From the NCBI RefSeq assembly GCF_900231165.1, contig NZ_LT960614.1, positions 3,411,501 through 3,475,500 of the forward strand: a DNA stretch of 64,000 nt, written 5' to 3'. This document shows, in pieces, positions 25,005 to 32,567 of this stretch. The first letter of the stretch is position 1; every line of letters begins with the position of its first letter. Below the pieces are notes generated by a model. That model saw only the letters and a list, made by a program, of their open reading frames with translations. It did not search any database and had not been told where the DNA came from. Origin of the DNA: Hartmannibacter diazotrophicus. GTDB lineage: Bacteria > Pseudomonadota > Alphaproteobacteria > Rhizobiales > Pleomorphomonadaceae. Both the position numbers and the translations under genes were made by a program.

Positions 25005-26156
25005 ATGAAAAAGATACTCGCAGTCGCCGCGCTCGCCGCAGCCATCACATTGGCCGGGGCCTTCCGTCCCGCGCAGGCGGAGCAACCGGCCCTGATCCTC
25101 TACGAGACCAAGGGCCAACAGGCGGTCCGCCAGGAGGGCATCGCATTCGTCGAACTCGACCCGGACGCGCCGGACTATGGGCGGATTCTCGCCCAGATCC
25201 CGCTGCCGCCGGACCTGATCTCGCATCACATCTTCTACAATCCCGCGCGCGACCGGGCCTACCTCACCTCGCTTGGCCGCTCCGAGTTGCGGGTTCTCGA
25301 CGTCACAAGCTTTCCCTACCGGACCAAAGTCGTGCCGGTTCCCGGCTGTGACGTGGGCGAGGACGTCGCCTTTTCCGAGGCACAGAATCGCTGGTATCTC
25401 ACCTGCATGGGCAGCTCGATCGTCATCGTCGGCGACGCGAAGTCGGACGAGGTGCTCGAAACCATGCAGATGCCTGTGCCCTACCCGCACGGCATCACCG
25501 TCCATGACGGCATCGACCGCATGCTGGTGACGAGCACCATCAACCCGAAGGACCCGACGGATGCCGGCGAAGCGATCGTGGTCATCCAGCCGAGTACCGG
25601 CAAGGTATTGTCGACGCACAAGGTTTCCGACAAGCCGTCGCCGTCGGGCACGGCGCCCGTCGAGGCGTTCTTCGTCCCCGGAACTGAGCCGCCGATTGCC
25701 TACATCACCAACATGATCGAAGGCCGCATCTGGATCGCCGAATGGCAGCCGGAGACCGAGACGTTCGCCTTCCGCGGAGATTTCGATTTCGCCGCGATCG
25801 GCCAGGGCATGGCGCTTGAGGTCTACTTCAATGCCGCGGGCGACCGGGCCTACGTGACCACGGCGCTGCCGGGGCATCTGAACGCCTTCGACATCTCCGA
25901 TCCACGTGCGCCCAGGCACCTCTACGCGGTCGAGGCGGCGGGCGGCGCCCATCACCTGGTGTTCTCGCCCGACGGCAACCGCGCCTATGTGCAGAACAGC
26001 CTGATCAACATCCCGGGCATGAACGACGGTTCGATCTCTGTGATCGATCTGGTGGCAGGCAAGAAGCTCGGCTCCATCGACACGTTCAAGGACGCGGGCC
26101 TGACGATCAACACGATCATGCTGACGCCCGAGGCAAAGGACTTTCACGCCCACTGA
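25005..26156 (+). CDS. Second secreted YncE-like beta-propeller protein
   Basis: A 383-residue exported protein with a Sec signal MKKILAVAALAAAITLAGAF. It contains YVTN/YncE-type blades, including HHIFYNPARDRAYLTSLGRSELRVLDV, VYFNAAGDRAYVTTALPGHLNAFDI and HHLVFSPDGNRAYVQNSLINI (in part; residues about 60-350). It differs clearly from the propeller at 20404-21867, having no C-terminal extension and no obvious co-transcribed sigma genes. The start is chosen for the signal peptide. A role in periplasmic binding or scavenging is possible; no catalytic motif was seen. Confidence 0.8.
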   Translation: MKKILAVAALAAAITLAGAFRPAQAEQPALILYETKGQQAVRQEGIAFVELDPDAPDYGRILAQIPLPPDLISHHIFYNPARDRAYLTSLGRSELRVLDVTSFPYRTKVVPVPGCDVGEDVAFSEAQNRWYLTCMGSSIVIVGDAKSDEVLETMQMPVPYPHGITVHDGIDRMLVTSTINPKDPTDAGEAIVVIQPSTGKVLSTHKVSDKPSPSGTAPVEAFFVPGTEPPIAYITNMIEGRIWIAEWQPETETFAFRGDFDFAAIGQGMALEVYFNAAGDRAYVTTALPGHLNAFDISDPRAPRHLYAVEAAGGAHHLVFSPDGNRAYVQNSLINIPGMNDGSISVIDLVAGKKLGSIDTFKDAGLTINTIMLTPEAKDFHAH

Positions 26157-26294
26157 CGCCACCGCGCTCCGGCGTCCTCGTGCACATTCTTCGCCCGGAG
26201 CGTGTTGCCAGTCACAAGCTGATCGTCGCCGATCGCCGCGGCGACGACCCGGATCGGGCTGGCATCGCGGAGACCCGAATCTGACGAAATTCGC

Positions 26295-27239
26295 TCAGAG
26301 ATGTCCGGCCTTTGCTCCATCTGGCCCGGCGGTCGACAGAAGGCCGCTCAGCCACCGTGCCAGTGCCTCGATGGCTTCGGAGCCCGCCTGTTCGTGGGAC
26401 GTCACCAGCCAATAGCTGGCGTCAATCGGCACCGGAGGGCCAATCGGCACGAGCAGCCCGTTCGCGATGTCATCCTCGATCAGCAGCGTGCGGCCGAGCG
26501 CGATGCCGAGCCCGCCGATGGCCGCCTGGAGCATCACGTCGGCACGGTCGAAATCCTGTCGGGAGACGGCGGGGTCGATCGTTCGGCCGAGGCCACGGGC
26601 ATAGGTCTCCCAGGCCACCAGCCCGCTCCATCGGCCGCTTCCCGTGTCGCCAAGCAGAAGCAGACCGTCCGGCACGAGCGGGTCCATGGGCGCAGCGTTC
26701 TTGCGGACCAGAGACGGTGCAACGACGGGCTGAAGGCTGCATCGAAGCAAGCGCCTGGAATGAAGGCCGGGATAGGGACCGACACCGAAACGCAACGCCG
26801 CATCCACGCCGGCATGCCCGAGCTCGACAAGTCCCTCCATGATCTCCACGGAAACGTCGATCCCGGCCTCTCGAGCGAGGGGCAGGCGCGGCACCAGCCA
26901 TTTCATGGCCAGTGACGACATCACCGACAGCCGAATGGTCGGCAAACGACGCACCTCACGCGCCGCAGCGAGCGCGCGGGTCAATTCGCTGACAACGTCA
27001 CGCGACGCGTCGCAGAGGATGGCGCCGGACCGTGTCGGCACGACGCGGCGTGTCGTCCGCTCGAAAAGCGTCAGACCGAGCAACCGTTCCAGCGCGCGGA
27101 TGCGGTGGCTTACCGCGCTCGGATCGAGATCCAGACGGTCCGCCGCTCCGGCGAAGCTGCCCTCCTCCGCGATCGCCTTCAACAGCGGCGCCACCGAGAG
27201 CAGGCGGTCGACCAGCGTCTCTATCGTCCGTTCATTCAT
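26295..27239 (-). CDS. LysR-type regulator, GcvA-like
   Basis: A 314-residue LTTR. The N-terminal HTH includes LLKAIAEEGSFAGAADRL and DPSAVSHRIRALERLLGLTLFER, and the linker FERTTRRVVPT follows. The effector domain spans about residues 95-300. It is divergent from the PhzF-family gene at 27339, with an 18-bp dyad between them, so PhzF and perhaps the downstream MBL-fold gene are likely targets. Confidence 0.9.
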   Translation of the reverse strand: MNERTIETLVDRLLSVAPLLKAIAEEGSFAGAADRLDLDPSAVSHRIRALERLLGLTLFERTTRRVVPTRSGAILCDASRDVVSELTRALAAAREVRRLPTIRLSVMSSLAMKWLVPRLPLAREAGIDVSVEIMEGLVELGHAGVDAALRFGVGPYPGLHSRRLLRCSLQPVVAPSLVRKNAAPMDPLVPDGLLLLGDTGSGRWSGLVAWETYARGLGRTIDPAVSRQDFDRADVMLQAAIGGLGIALGRTLLIEDDIANGLLVPIGPPVPIDASYWLVTSHEQAGSEAIEALARWLSGLLSTAGPDGAKAGHL

Positions 27240-27246
27240 GAAACGA

Positions 27247-27264
27247 CCTCATGCATAGCTGAGG
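27247..27264. promoter_or_regulatory. Candidate LysR operator CCTCA-N8-TGAGG
   Basis: CCTCA (27247-27251) and TGAGG (27260-27264) form a perfect inverted repeat eight bases apart, eight bp upstream of the LysR start and 75 bp before the PhzF start. The position fits an LTTR autoregulatory site; the assignment is inferred. Confidence 0.4.
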
Positions 27265-27338
27265 CCGCGACTATGGGTCGGAAGGCCGTTTCGAGCAAGA
27301 AAGGCGTCACCGAAAGCCCGAACCGACGGAGATCGCCG

Positions 27339-28262
27339 ATGCCGACCCATGAACTGGAGACCATCCCCGAAGTCACCCTCCATGTTGTCGCCGCCTTCAC
27401 GCGGGGCGAGGACGGCGGCAACCTCGCAGGCGTCGTTCTGGACGCCGATGGCCTCGCCGAAACGCACATGCAGGCGATTGCCGCGGACGCCGGATATTCG
27501 GAGACGGTCTTCGTCTCGCGCCTGACCGCGGCCGGCGCCCGGCTCGATTTCTTCACGCCGACACGGCGGATCGCCGATTGCGGCCATGCCACCGTCGCGG
27601 CCTTCTGGCTGCTGCGCGAGACCGGTCGCATTCGGCCCGGCAAAACATCGAAGGAAATTCAGGACGGCGTTCGCCGCATCGTCGTGACCGACAACGAGAT
27701 ATTCATGGCGCAGCGCGAACCGCGCTACCGTTTTCAGGCGGAATGGACCGGTGTGCGCCTGACGGATGTGCTGGCGGCGCTTGGCCTGACGCCCTCGCAG
27801 CTCGATGCCACCTTCGAGCCATTGATTGCCGATGCCGGCGGTCCTTTCATCATGATCGCCTTGCGCGGCGAGGCCGATCTGGCTGGCGTCGTTCCGGATC
27901 AGGCCGCTCTCCTGGCAATCAGCGAGACGCTGGACCTCACCGGATTCTATCTCTTCGCCGCCGACCCCGCCTCCGGTGCGGGCGACGTTACGACGCGGAT
28001 GTTCGCGCCGCGCTACGGCATTCCTGAGGAAAGCGCGACCGGCATGGCGGCTGGAGCCCTAGGCGCCGTCCTGCATGACATCGCCGGCCGTCCCGGTCCC
28101 GAGTTCCGCATCGAGCAGGGCCGGCATATGCGCCCCGCCTCGCCCAGCCTGCTGAAGGTGCGGCTCGGTCTCTCCGGCGACGGTCACGCCAGGGACGTCA
28201 TGACAGGCGGTGCAGCCGCGCTGCGCGCGGCGCGTCAGGTCGCAGCGCCCCCTTCGCGCTGA
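27339..28262 (+). CDS. PhzF-family isomerase
   Basis: A 307-residue member of the PhzF/DapF-like fold. It has GNLAGVVLD (27-35), the catalytic glutamate E55 in YSETVFV, the FFTPTRRIADCGHATVAAFWLL block (in part), and EESATGMAAGALG near the C-terminus. PhzF isomerises trans-2,3-dihydro-3-hydroxyanthranilate, but no phenazine genes are nearby, so this is one of the many homologues of unknown substrate. GGAG (27330-27333 region) lies about seven bases before ATG 27339. It heads a plus-strand series with the MBL-fold gene 35 bp downstream. Confidence 0.88.
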   Translation: MPTHELETIPEVTLHVVAAFTRGEDGGNLAGVVLDADGLAETHMQAIAADAGYSETVFVSRLTAAGARLDFFTPTRRIADCGHATVAAFWLLRETGRIRPGKTSKEIQDGVRRIVVTDNEIFMAQREPRYRFQAEWTGVRLTDVLAALGLTPSQLDATFEPLIADAGGPFIMIALRGEADLAGVVPDQAALLAISETLDLTGFYLFAADPASGAGDVTTRMFAPRYGIPEESATGMAAGALGAVLHDIAGRPGPEFRIEQGRHMRPASPSLLKVRLGLSGDGHARDVMTGGAAALRAARQVAAPPSR

Positions 28263-28297
28263 AATCCACAAAAATCCATCGCTTCAGGGAGTTGCCG

Positions 28298-29110
28298 ATG
28301 TCCCAGCAACCTGCCCCCCGCCAGGGCCCGATCCGTCGTATCGCCGGCGACTGGCACGTCATTCCCGGCTGGCTGCCGGTGCCCGATCTCGGCGTCTTGC
28401 CGGTCAATGCCTTTCTGCTGGCCGGACCGGAACCGATGCTGGTCGACACCGGGCTTGCCGCTCTTTCCGATGCGTTCGTCGCGGCGCTCGCCGCGCGCAT
28501 CGACCCGGCCGACCTTCGCTACATCTGGCTCAGCCACACCGACGCCGACCACATCGGCAACCTCGACCGTATTCTCGACCTCGCCCCGAACGCCCGCGTC
28601 GTCACCAATTTCCTGGGGGCCGGCAAGATGCAGTTGCTGGGAAAGGGGGATCCAGCTCGCCTGCATCTGCTCCAGCCCGGCGAGGTCTTCGAGGTTGGCG
28701 GCCACCGTCTGCACCAGGTGAGGCCGCCCTATTACGACGCGCCGGAGACCATGGGCTTCTTCGATCCGGTCGACCGGGCCTACTTCGCCGCCGATGCCTT
28801 CGGGGCACTGCTGCCGGCGGAGGCAGCGTCGGTCGACGAGATCGCCGCGGAGACCCTGCGCGACGGACTGGTCGGCTGGTCGAGCGTCGACGCACCCTGG
28901 CTGGCGCATATGGACCAGCCAACACTCGGCCGCATGCTCTCCGGTCTCGAGCGGTTGGCGCCCGAGCACCTGCTGTCCGGTCATCTGCCGGACGCGCGCG
29001 GCCTTGCTCCCCTGACATCGGTCATCCGGCACGCCTACGCCCGCGGCACGACCGATGCCGTGCCTCCCGAAACCATCCGGCAGATCGAGACCCTGCTGAC
29101 CCGATCCTAG
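28298..29110 (+). CDS. MBL-fold metallo-hydrolase, ODP/diiron-like
   Basis: A 270-residue metallo-beta-lactamase-fold protein. The metal motif reads SHTDADHIGN, an HxDxDH variant in which the second His of the usual HxHxDH is Asp. Similar acidic substitutions mark the oxygen-sensing ODP and flavodiiron branch, which bind two irons. FGALLPAEA, FFDPVDRAYFAADAF and the late SGHLPDARG supply further ligands. No flavodoxin domain follows. ATG 28298 is used; the upstream TTG 28292 is less likely. It lies between PhzF and the DUF1127 gene on one strand. A redox or oxygen-sensing role is possible but inferred. Confidence 0.82.
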   Translation: MSQQPAPRQGPIRRIAGDWHVIPGWLPVPDLGVLPVNAFLLAGPEPMLVDTGLAALSDAFVAALAARIDPADLRYIWLSHTDADHIGNLDRILDLAPNARVVTNFLGAGKMQLLGKGDPARLHLLQPGEVFEVGGHRLHQVRPPYYDAPETMGFFDPVDRAYFAADAFGALLPAEAASVDEIAAETLRDGLVGWSSVDAPWLAHMDQPTLGRMLSGLERLAPEHLLSGHLPDARGLAPLTSVIRHAYARGTTDAVPPETIRQIETLLTRS

Positions 29111-29123
29111 AAAGGACCCTGAC

Positions 29124-29330
29124 ATGACCACGACCACGCTCTGCTGCCCGGCGCCATCGCAGCGCCGCCGCTCGTTCTTCACCGCCATCCTGAAGCGCTT
29201 TCGCGGTCATCTGCGGATAAGCCGCGACCTGCGCCACGTGGAAGAACTGGATGACGACCTCCTGCGCGACATCGGCCTTGAGCGCTCGAACATCCGCATG
29301 GCTCTGAAAACCGGAAGACCAGTCCGCTGA
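29124..29330 (+). CDS. DUF1127 small protein
   Basis: A 68-residue basic protein ending in the DUF1127 signature RDLRHVEELDDDLLRDIGLERSNI (residues about 34-57, in part). DUF1127 proteins of alphaproteobacteria are short arginine-rich proteins linked to RNA metabolism and phosphate/carbon regulation in Agrobacterium and Rhodobacter. It begins 13 bp after the MBL-fold gene with an AGAAAGGA ribosome site, so it is likely co-transcribed. Confidence 0.88.
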   Translation: MTTTTLCCPAPSQRRRSFFTAILKRFRGHLRISRDLRHVEELDDDLLRDIGLERSNIRMALKTGRPVR

Positions 29331-29398
29331 CCGACAGGCAGGACGAACGCGAAGGGCTTCCTCGGACCCCGTCGTGAACAGACAGAAAGGAGAACCCC

Positions 29399-29848
29399 AT
29401 GACCAATGCCATCATCCGGCAGAACCGGGAAACGGTGGCCCGTTTCCTGGCCGGCACCCATTCCGCCAATATCGAGGACGTTGCGGTGATCGACGAGACC
29501 GTCGTGCCGCATATCGTCTGCCACGGATTTCCCGGCTTTCCAGACGGGGAGTTCCGCGACCGGGAAAGCTACAAGACCTTCTTCCGCGTCTTCCGCCAGT
29601 CCTTCAGCGACATGAGCTTTTCGACGCTCAAGACCATCGCGACCGAGGAGTTCGTGTCGGCACACTGGGAAATCTGGGCGACGCATTCCGGCGAGTTCCG
29701 GAACATTGCGCCCGGCGGCGCGCGCGTCGTCTTCGACGGCGTCGCTCTCTATCGGATGGAGGACGGCAAGATCGCCGAAACCTGGCTGACGATCAACGAG
29801 CCGTTGCTCCTCTCGCAACTGGGCAAGGGCGCTGAACGGGCCGCCTGA
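29399..29848 (+). CDS. NTF2-like (SnoaL-type) protein
   Basis: A 149-residue protein with the cone-shaped NTF2 fold. Typical pieces are the N-terminal helix RENRETVARFLAGTHS-like, HGFPGFPDGEFRDRESYKTFFRVFRQSF, and the strand FDGVALYRMEDGKIAETWLTIN near the C-terminus (in part). This fold covers SnoaL-type aldol cyclases, isomerases and many proteins of unknown role. AGAAAGGAGAA lies just before ATG 29399. A YdhR-like gene, now interrupted by an IS element, begins 94 bp downstream. Confidence 0.82.
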   Translation: MTNAIIRQNRETVARFLAGTHSANIEDVAVIDETVVPHIVCHGFPGFPDGEFRDRESYKTFFRVFRQSFSDMSFSTLKTIATEEFVSAHWEIWATHSGEFRNIAPGGARVVFDGVALYRMEDGKIAETWLTINEPLLLSQLGKGAERAA

Positions 29849-29942
29849 TGCCGCCGCCGCGAGCCGGATACCGGACCCACTGGCCGATCCGGGCGCGGCG
29901 GGCCGCTGTCATTCCCCTCGCCCCCGCAAAGGACGACGATCC

Positions 29943-30064
29943 ATGACCGCAACCCTCCTGATGGTGACCTATCGTCTGCGTATCGAAGCCGGCGTCTTTC
30001 GGCAGCATGCCCGGGAACCCGCGGCCGGGATCACCCGGGCGCCGGGGCTTGTCTGGAAAATATG
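29943..30064 (+). pseudogene. YdhR-family monooxygenase, 5' fragment (interrupted by IS)
   Basis: The first 40 codons of a YdhR-like (PF08803-type) small monooxygenase: MTATLLMVTYRLRIEAGVFR with later GITRAPGLVWKIWG, the strand that normally runs on into LDE. An AAAGGACGACG ribosome site precedes ATG 29943. The frame breaks at the inserted element; read-through into it adds PIYLLDPNWN and a stop. Joining base 30056 to 32560 restores a 113-residue reading frame, close to the family length of about 100. Confidence 0.75.
30057..30064. repeat. Left target-site duplication of the IS element
   Basis: AAAATATG matches AAAATTTG at 32560-32567 in seven of eight positions. An 8-bp duplication is expected for IS1595-family insertion. 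The single difference suggests the insertion is not very recent. Confidence 0.6.
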
Positions 30065-30087
30065 GGGACCTATATACCTGTTAGACC
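30065..30087 (+). repeat. Left terminal inverted repeat
   Basis: Shares the core TATATAC and a closing GACC with the right end; 16 of 23 positions match the reverse complement of 32537-32559. Confidence 0.6.
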
Positions 30088-30132
30088 CAAACTGGAATTG
30101 AGGCTATGGTGTCTTCATAAACGGAGATCGCC

Positions 30133-31044
30133 ATGTTTCGCTTCGACAGCCTTTTCGATCTGATGGATGCCTTCCCGGATGAACAGTCCTGTGTGGATCA
30201 TCTCCGTTCGATCCGCTGGCGCGATGGCGAGTTCTGCCCGCATTGCAATGGCGGGCGTATCTACCATTTCTCGGACCGTAAGACGTTCAAATGCTCTGAC
30301 TGCCGCAAGCGGTTTTCGATCAAAGTTGGAACGATCTTTGAGGATACGAAACTTCCGCTTCGTAAGTGGTTTATGGCGATCTGGCTGATCACCAACCACC
30401 CAAAGGGGATTGCCTCGACGACGTTGGCGAAGGACCTGAAAGTCACGCAAAAAACGGCATGGTTCGTTCTGCACCGCCTGCGTCATGCAGCCCGTACGCA
30501 GTCATTCAATGCTCCGCTCAAAGGCACCGTCGAGACTGACGAAACGTTCGTCGGCGGCAAGGAGAAGAACAAACACGCCAAGGACCGCAAGGGCGGTACT
30601 CAAGGCGGCAAAGGCAAGGAAATCGTGCTCGGTATGTTGGAATGCGAAGGCGAGCTTCGTGCTGGTGTCGTGTCAGACTTGAGAGTTCATACGGTGCAGG
30701 GTGAAATTCGGGAGAACGTCGCGAAGGGAACGACGATCATGACGGACGAGCATCCGTCGTACAAAGGTTTGTCAGGCGACTATTTCCATCACTCTGTAAA
30801 CCACAGTGCCGGAGAGTATGTCCGCCACTACATTATCCACACGAATGGAATTGAGAGTGTGTGGGCGCTTCTCAAGCGGCAGATCAACGGAATTCATCAT
30901 TGGGTGTCGCCAAAGCACCTGAACCGCTATGTGAATGAAATGACATGGCACTTCAACCGCCGCGACCTTGAAACGACAGAGCGTATGAACGATCTGTTCT
31001 CTTGTGTTGAAGGGCGTCTTCGGTACAAGGAACTGATCGCATGA
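30133..31044 (+). CDS. IS1595-family (ISXO2-like) transposase
   Basis: A 303-residue transposase. The N-terminal zinc ribbon has C35-x2-C38 and C54-x2-C57 (FCPHC and KCSDC). A helix-turn-helix region follows (ASTTLAKDLKVTQKTAWFVLHR, in part). The catalytic DDE_Tnp_IS1595 domain shows D136 (ETDETFVGG), D205 (TDEHPSY) and the HTNGIESVWALLK block, with N238/E241 and K248 at the third acidic position. GGAG lies about seven bases before ATG 30133. The gene is full length and intact, so the element may still be mobile. Its stop overlaps the start of the 72-aa gene as ATGA. Confidence 0.93.
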   Translation: MFRFDSLFDLMDAFPDEQSCVDHLRSIRWRDGEFCPHCNGGRIYHFSDRKTFKCSDCRKRFSIKVGTIFEDTKLPLRKWFMAIWLITNHPKGIASTTLAKDLKVTQKTAWFVLHRLRHAARTQSFNAPLKGTVETDETFVGGKEKNKHAKDRKGGTQGGKGKEIVLGMLECEGELRAGVVSDLRVHTVQGEIRENVAKGTTIMTDEHPSYKGLSGDYFHHSVNHSAGEYVRHYIIHTNGIESVWALLKRQINGIHHWVSPKHLNRYVNEMTWHFNRRDLETTERMNDLFSCVEGRLRYKELIA

Positions 31045-31259
31045 CCGGAGACCGAAAGACCGAACCGCCTTTCGGACTGGATATGGATTTCGGGGAGGCG
31101 CTTGAGCGGTTTGCTCGTACCGATCCGAAGGAAGTTGCGGAGAGCATAGAGCGCTCGAAGCAAAAAAAGCCGCCGCAGGATGAGACCTTGCGACGGCCAA
31201 AGACTTCCCGCAGTAGGGAAGACAAGTCGTCATCCTCGGGCCGCCAGCGCAAGCCGTAG
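31041..31259 (+). CDS. Small basic IS-encoded protein of unknown function
   Basis: A 72-residue hydrophilic protein translationally coupled to the transposase by an ATGA overlap (31041-31044). The N-terminal part, DMDFGEALERFARTDPKEVAESIER, is likely helical, while the tail is Lys/Arg/Ser-rich (KKPPQDETLRRPKTSRSRED) and probably disordered and nucleic-acid binding. No domain is recognised. The coupling to transposase suggests an accessory role in transposition or its regulation, as an inference. Confidence 0.6.
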   Translation: MTGDRKTEPPFGLDMDFGEALERFARTDPKEVAESIERSKQKKPPQDETLRRPKTSRSREDKSSSSGRQRKP

Positions 31260-31276
31260 GATGATCTGCACATCAG

Positions 31277-31360
31277 TTAGGCCGGATACCCGCGGTAATG
31301 ACCGCGGACATACTCCAGCTTACCGAAACGGACACGATAGTAAGGGCTAACCCAAACCAT
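31277..31360 (-). CDS. 27-residue conserved-looking small protein
   Basis: A short minus-strand reading frame, MVWVSPYYRVRFGKLEYVRG plus HYRGYPA. AGGAG lies seven bases before its ATG (31360-31358). The aromatic/Arg pattern with YVRGHYR resembles short uncharacterised peptides in which YVRxHxR recurs. It converges with the 72-aa gene. It is too short to be certain, but the ribosome site and composition favour translation. Confidence 0.45.
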   Translation of the reverse strand: MVWVSPYYRVRFGKLEYVRGHYRGYPA

Positions 31361-31397
31361 ATGCCGTCTCCTGCGGTTGCGCACCGCAATGGACAAC

Positions 31398-31426
31398 GCG
31401 CCATCTCCTGTGTTAGGAAATGGCGC
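31398..31426. other. Hairpin inside the IS element
   Basis: GCGCCAT (31398-31404) pairs with ATGGCGC (31420-31426), with inner TCCT/AGGA complementarity. It lies upstream of the minus-strand small gene start. It could be a regulatory RNA structure or sub-terminal recognition site; no further support. Confidence 0.35.
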
Positions 31427-31483
31427 AGTTGCCTAGACATGGTCGGTGCTTTTCGTAGGGGCCCCATGTCCGGTAACCCAAGG

Positions 31484-31518
31484 AACCCACGTCGGCCGGC
31501 CAGCCTTCGTGGGTTTTC
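31484..31518 (+). terminator. Terminator-like hairpin inside the IS element
   Basis: AACCCACG (31484-31491) and CGTGGGTT (31508-31515) form an 8-bp stem around a GC-rich loop (GGCCGGCC), followed by TTT. It would end transcription from the transposase side before the passenger gene at 31638. Confidence 0.5.
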
Positions 31519-31637
31519 CTGTATCTGGGCTATCCGACTCTTAACCGATTGTAAAACGACATTCAAGCCAGCATTCGTATGTTGCGAAAAGTCTCCGTTT
31601 GTTCTACATTCTCGTGGAATAGAAGGCGGAGTGCGCT

Positions 31638-32177
31638 ATGTCTGACAAGGCTTTTGAAAACGCAAAAATGAAGAAAGAACAGCTACTTGCGCGGAAAAAG
31701 GTGATCTTGCAGGAGATGTCAGAGATTGATGATACGATCAATCGGATCGACAGATTCATGAAGGATTGGCAGTCTTTCGCGGAAGATTCAGTTCCCGATC
31801 AGCCCATTTCGGATGGTGGTTCGCTCATGCAGCGCACGCCGCGAACGAGGAACCCATCTAAGGAAGATGTCGCCGAAGCGGCTTACGAGATAATTCAGGA
31901 GAGGGGTGAGCCAATCCCGCGCGATGAATTATTCGACTTGCTGTCCGAGCGTGGAATAACCATTCAGGGGAAAGACCCACAGATGGTTCTTTCAACGATG
32001 TTGTGGCGGATGAAAGATGTCATCATCAGGATACCAAATTACGGCTATTGGCTACGAAATGAGCCACATCCAGAAGCCGGGTACGATCCAAGCACCCCGT
32101 ATCGCGCCGACGATGAACATTCGGACATGGTGCACCGAGATATCGCAGGAACATTGCCGAACGTTGATGAAGATTGA
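31638..32177 (+). CDS. IS passenger: coiled-coil plus winged-helix protein
   Basis: A 179-residue acidic protein, not recognised by name. Residues 5-45 form a coiled coil (KMKKEQLLARKKVILQEMSE in part). Residues about 75-140 resemble a HARE-HTH/winged-helix domain: DVAEAAYEIIQERGEPIPRD, then LFDLLSERGITIQG, DPQMVLSTMLWRMKDVI and a YWL wing. HARE-HTH domains occur in restriction, chromatin and RNA polymerase delta-type proteins. A weak AGGCGGAG ribosome site lies before ATG 31638, and a good terminator follows the stop. It is not needed for transposition as known, so it is a cargo gene. Confidence 0.7.
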   Translation: MSDKAFENAKMKKEQLLARKKVILQEMSEIDDTINRIDRFMKDWQSFAEDSVPDQPISDGGSLMQRTPRTRNPSKEDVAEAAYEIIQERGEPIPRDELFDLLSERGITIQGKDPQMVLSTMLWRMKDVIIRIPNYGYWLRNEPHPEAGYDPSTPYRADDEHSDMVHRDIAGTLPNVDED

Positions 32178-32181
32178 ATAG

Positions 32182-32208
32182 AACCCGGCCAATGAGCCGG
32201 GTTTTTTA
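32182..32208 (+). terminator. Rho-independent terminator of the winged-helix passenger gene
   Basis: AACCCGGC (32182-32189) pairs with GCCGGGTT (32196-32203) around a six-base loop and is followed by TTTTTT. It begins four bases after the stop at 32177. Confidence 0.85.
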
Positions 32209-32256
32209 TTGGAGTTCCGTCAATGATGAATGCCGATGCCAGGAACAGTAGTGCGA

Positions 32257-32487
32257 TCACCGCCTTCTCGGCGCTACGCCAAGCCCCTCTAGAACCTCCT
32301 TCACGATATCCGTCTTTATCGCGATTGGGTCTATGGATACGCCGCATATGGCTTTGCAGTACGGACAAACGATACTGACGCCGGTCCAGAGTGGACCGGA
32401 GATTTTGTCCCCGATCTCGCATCGTTCCATTTCGAAGTGCGCTGTTGGTTTATCGCATTTCGGACACTGGCCATGACCTAGAAGCAG
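32257..32487 (-). CDS. Zinc-ribbon small protein lacking a canonical start
   Basis: The minus strand encodes an about 76-residue open frame containing GHGQCPKCDKPTAHFEMERC and, further on, VCPYCKAICGVSIDPIAIKT, then a helical tail VKEVLEGLGVAPRRR before TGA (32259-32257). The CPKC...CPYC pair strongly suggests a zinc ribbon. No ATG, GTG or TTG lies in frame before the first CxxC. The frame is open back to a TAA near 32500, and a CTG at 32487-32485 is eight bases from GGAGG. Either CTG initiates, or the start was lost by mutation. It converges with the winged-helix gene. Confidence 0.5.
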   Translation of the reverse strand: MLLGHGQCPKCDKPTAHFEMERCEIGDKISGPLWTGVSIVCPYCKAICGVSIDPIAIKTDIVKEVLEGLGVAPRRR

Positions 32488-32536
32488 GAGGACACCCTCC
32501 GATTAGTATTGTGATCATAACACAATCTCAGGATAA

Positions 32537-32559
32537 GGTCACACACGTATATAGTCGCA
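32537..32559 (-). repeat. Right terminal inverted repeat
   Basis: GGTCACACACGTATATAGTC and following GCA; its reverse complement aligns with the left end (30065-30087) at 16 of 23 positions, including the shared TATATAC. Confidence 0.6.
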
Positions 32560-32567
32560 AAAATTTG
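32560..32567. repeat. Right target-site duplication
   Basis: AAAATTTG, seven of eight identical to 30057-30064, directly abutting the right inverted repeat. Confidence 0.6.

Larger units (their letters stand above)
30065..32559 (+). mobile_element. IS1595-family insertion element carrying passenger genes
   Basis: A 2495-bp element bounded by imperfect inverted repeats: GGGACCTATATACCTG... (30065-30087) and the reverse complement TGCGACTATATACGTG... (32559-32537), identical at 16 of 23 positions. It is flanked by 8-bp near-identical target copies and interrupts a YdhR-like gene whose frame is restored by its removal. It encodes an ISXO2/IS1595-type transposase plus at least four further reading frames: 31041-31259 (+), 31277-31360 (-), 31638-32177 (+) and 32257-32487 (-). 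The DNA is visibly more AT-rich than the flanks. Simple IS1595 elements are about 1 kb; larger members with passengers are known in the family. Confidence 0.8.
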
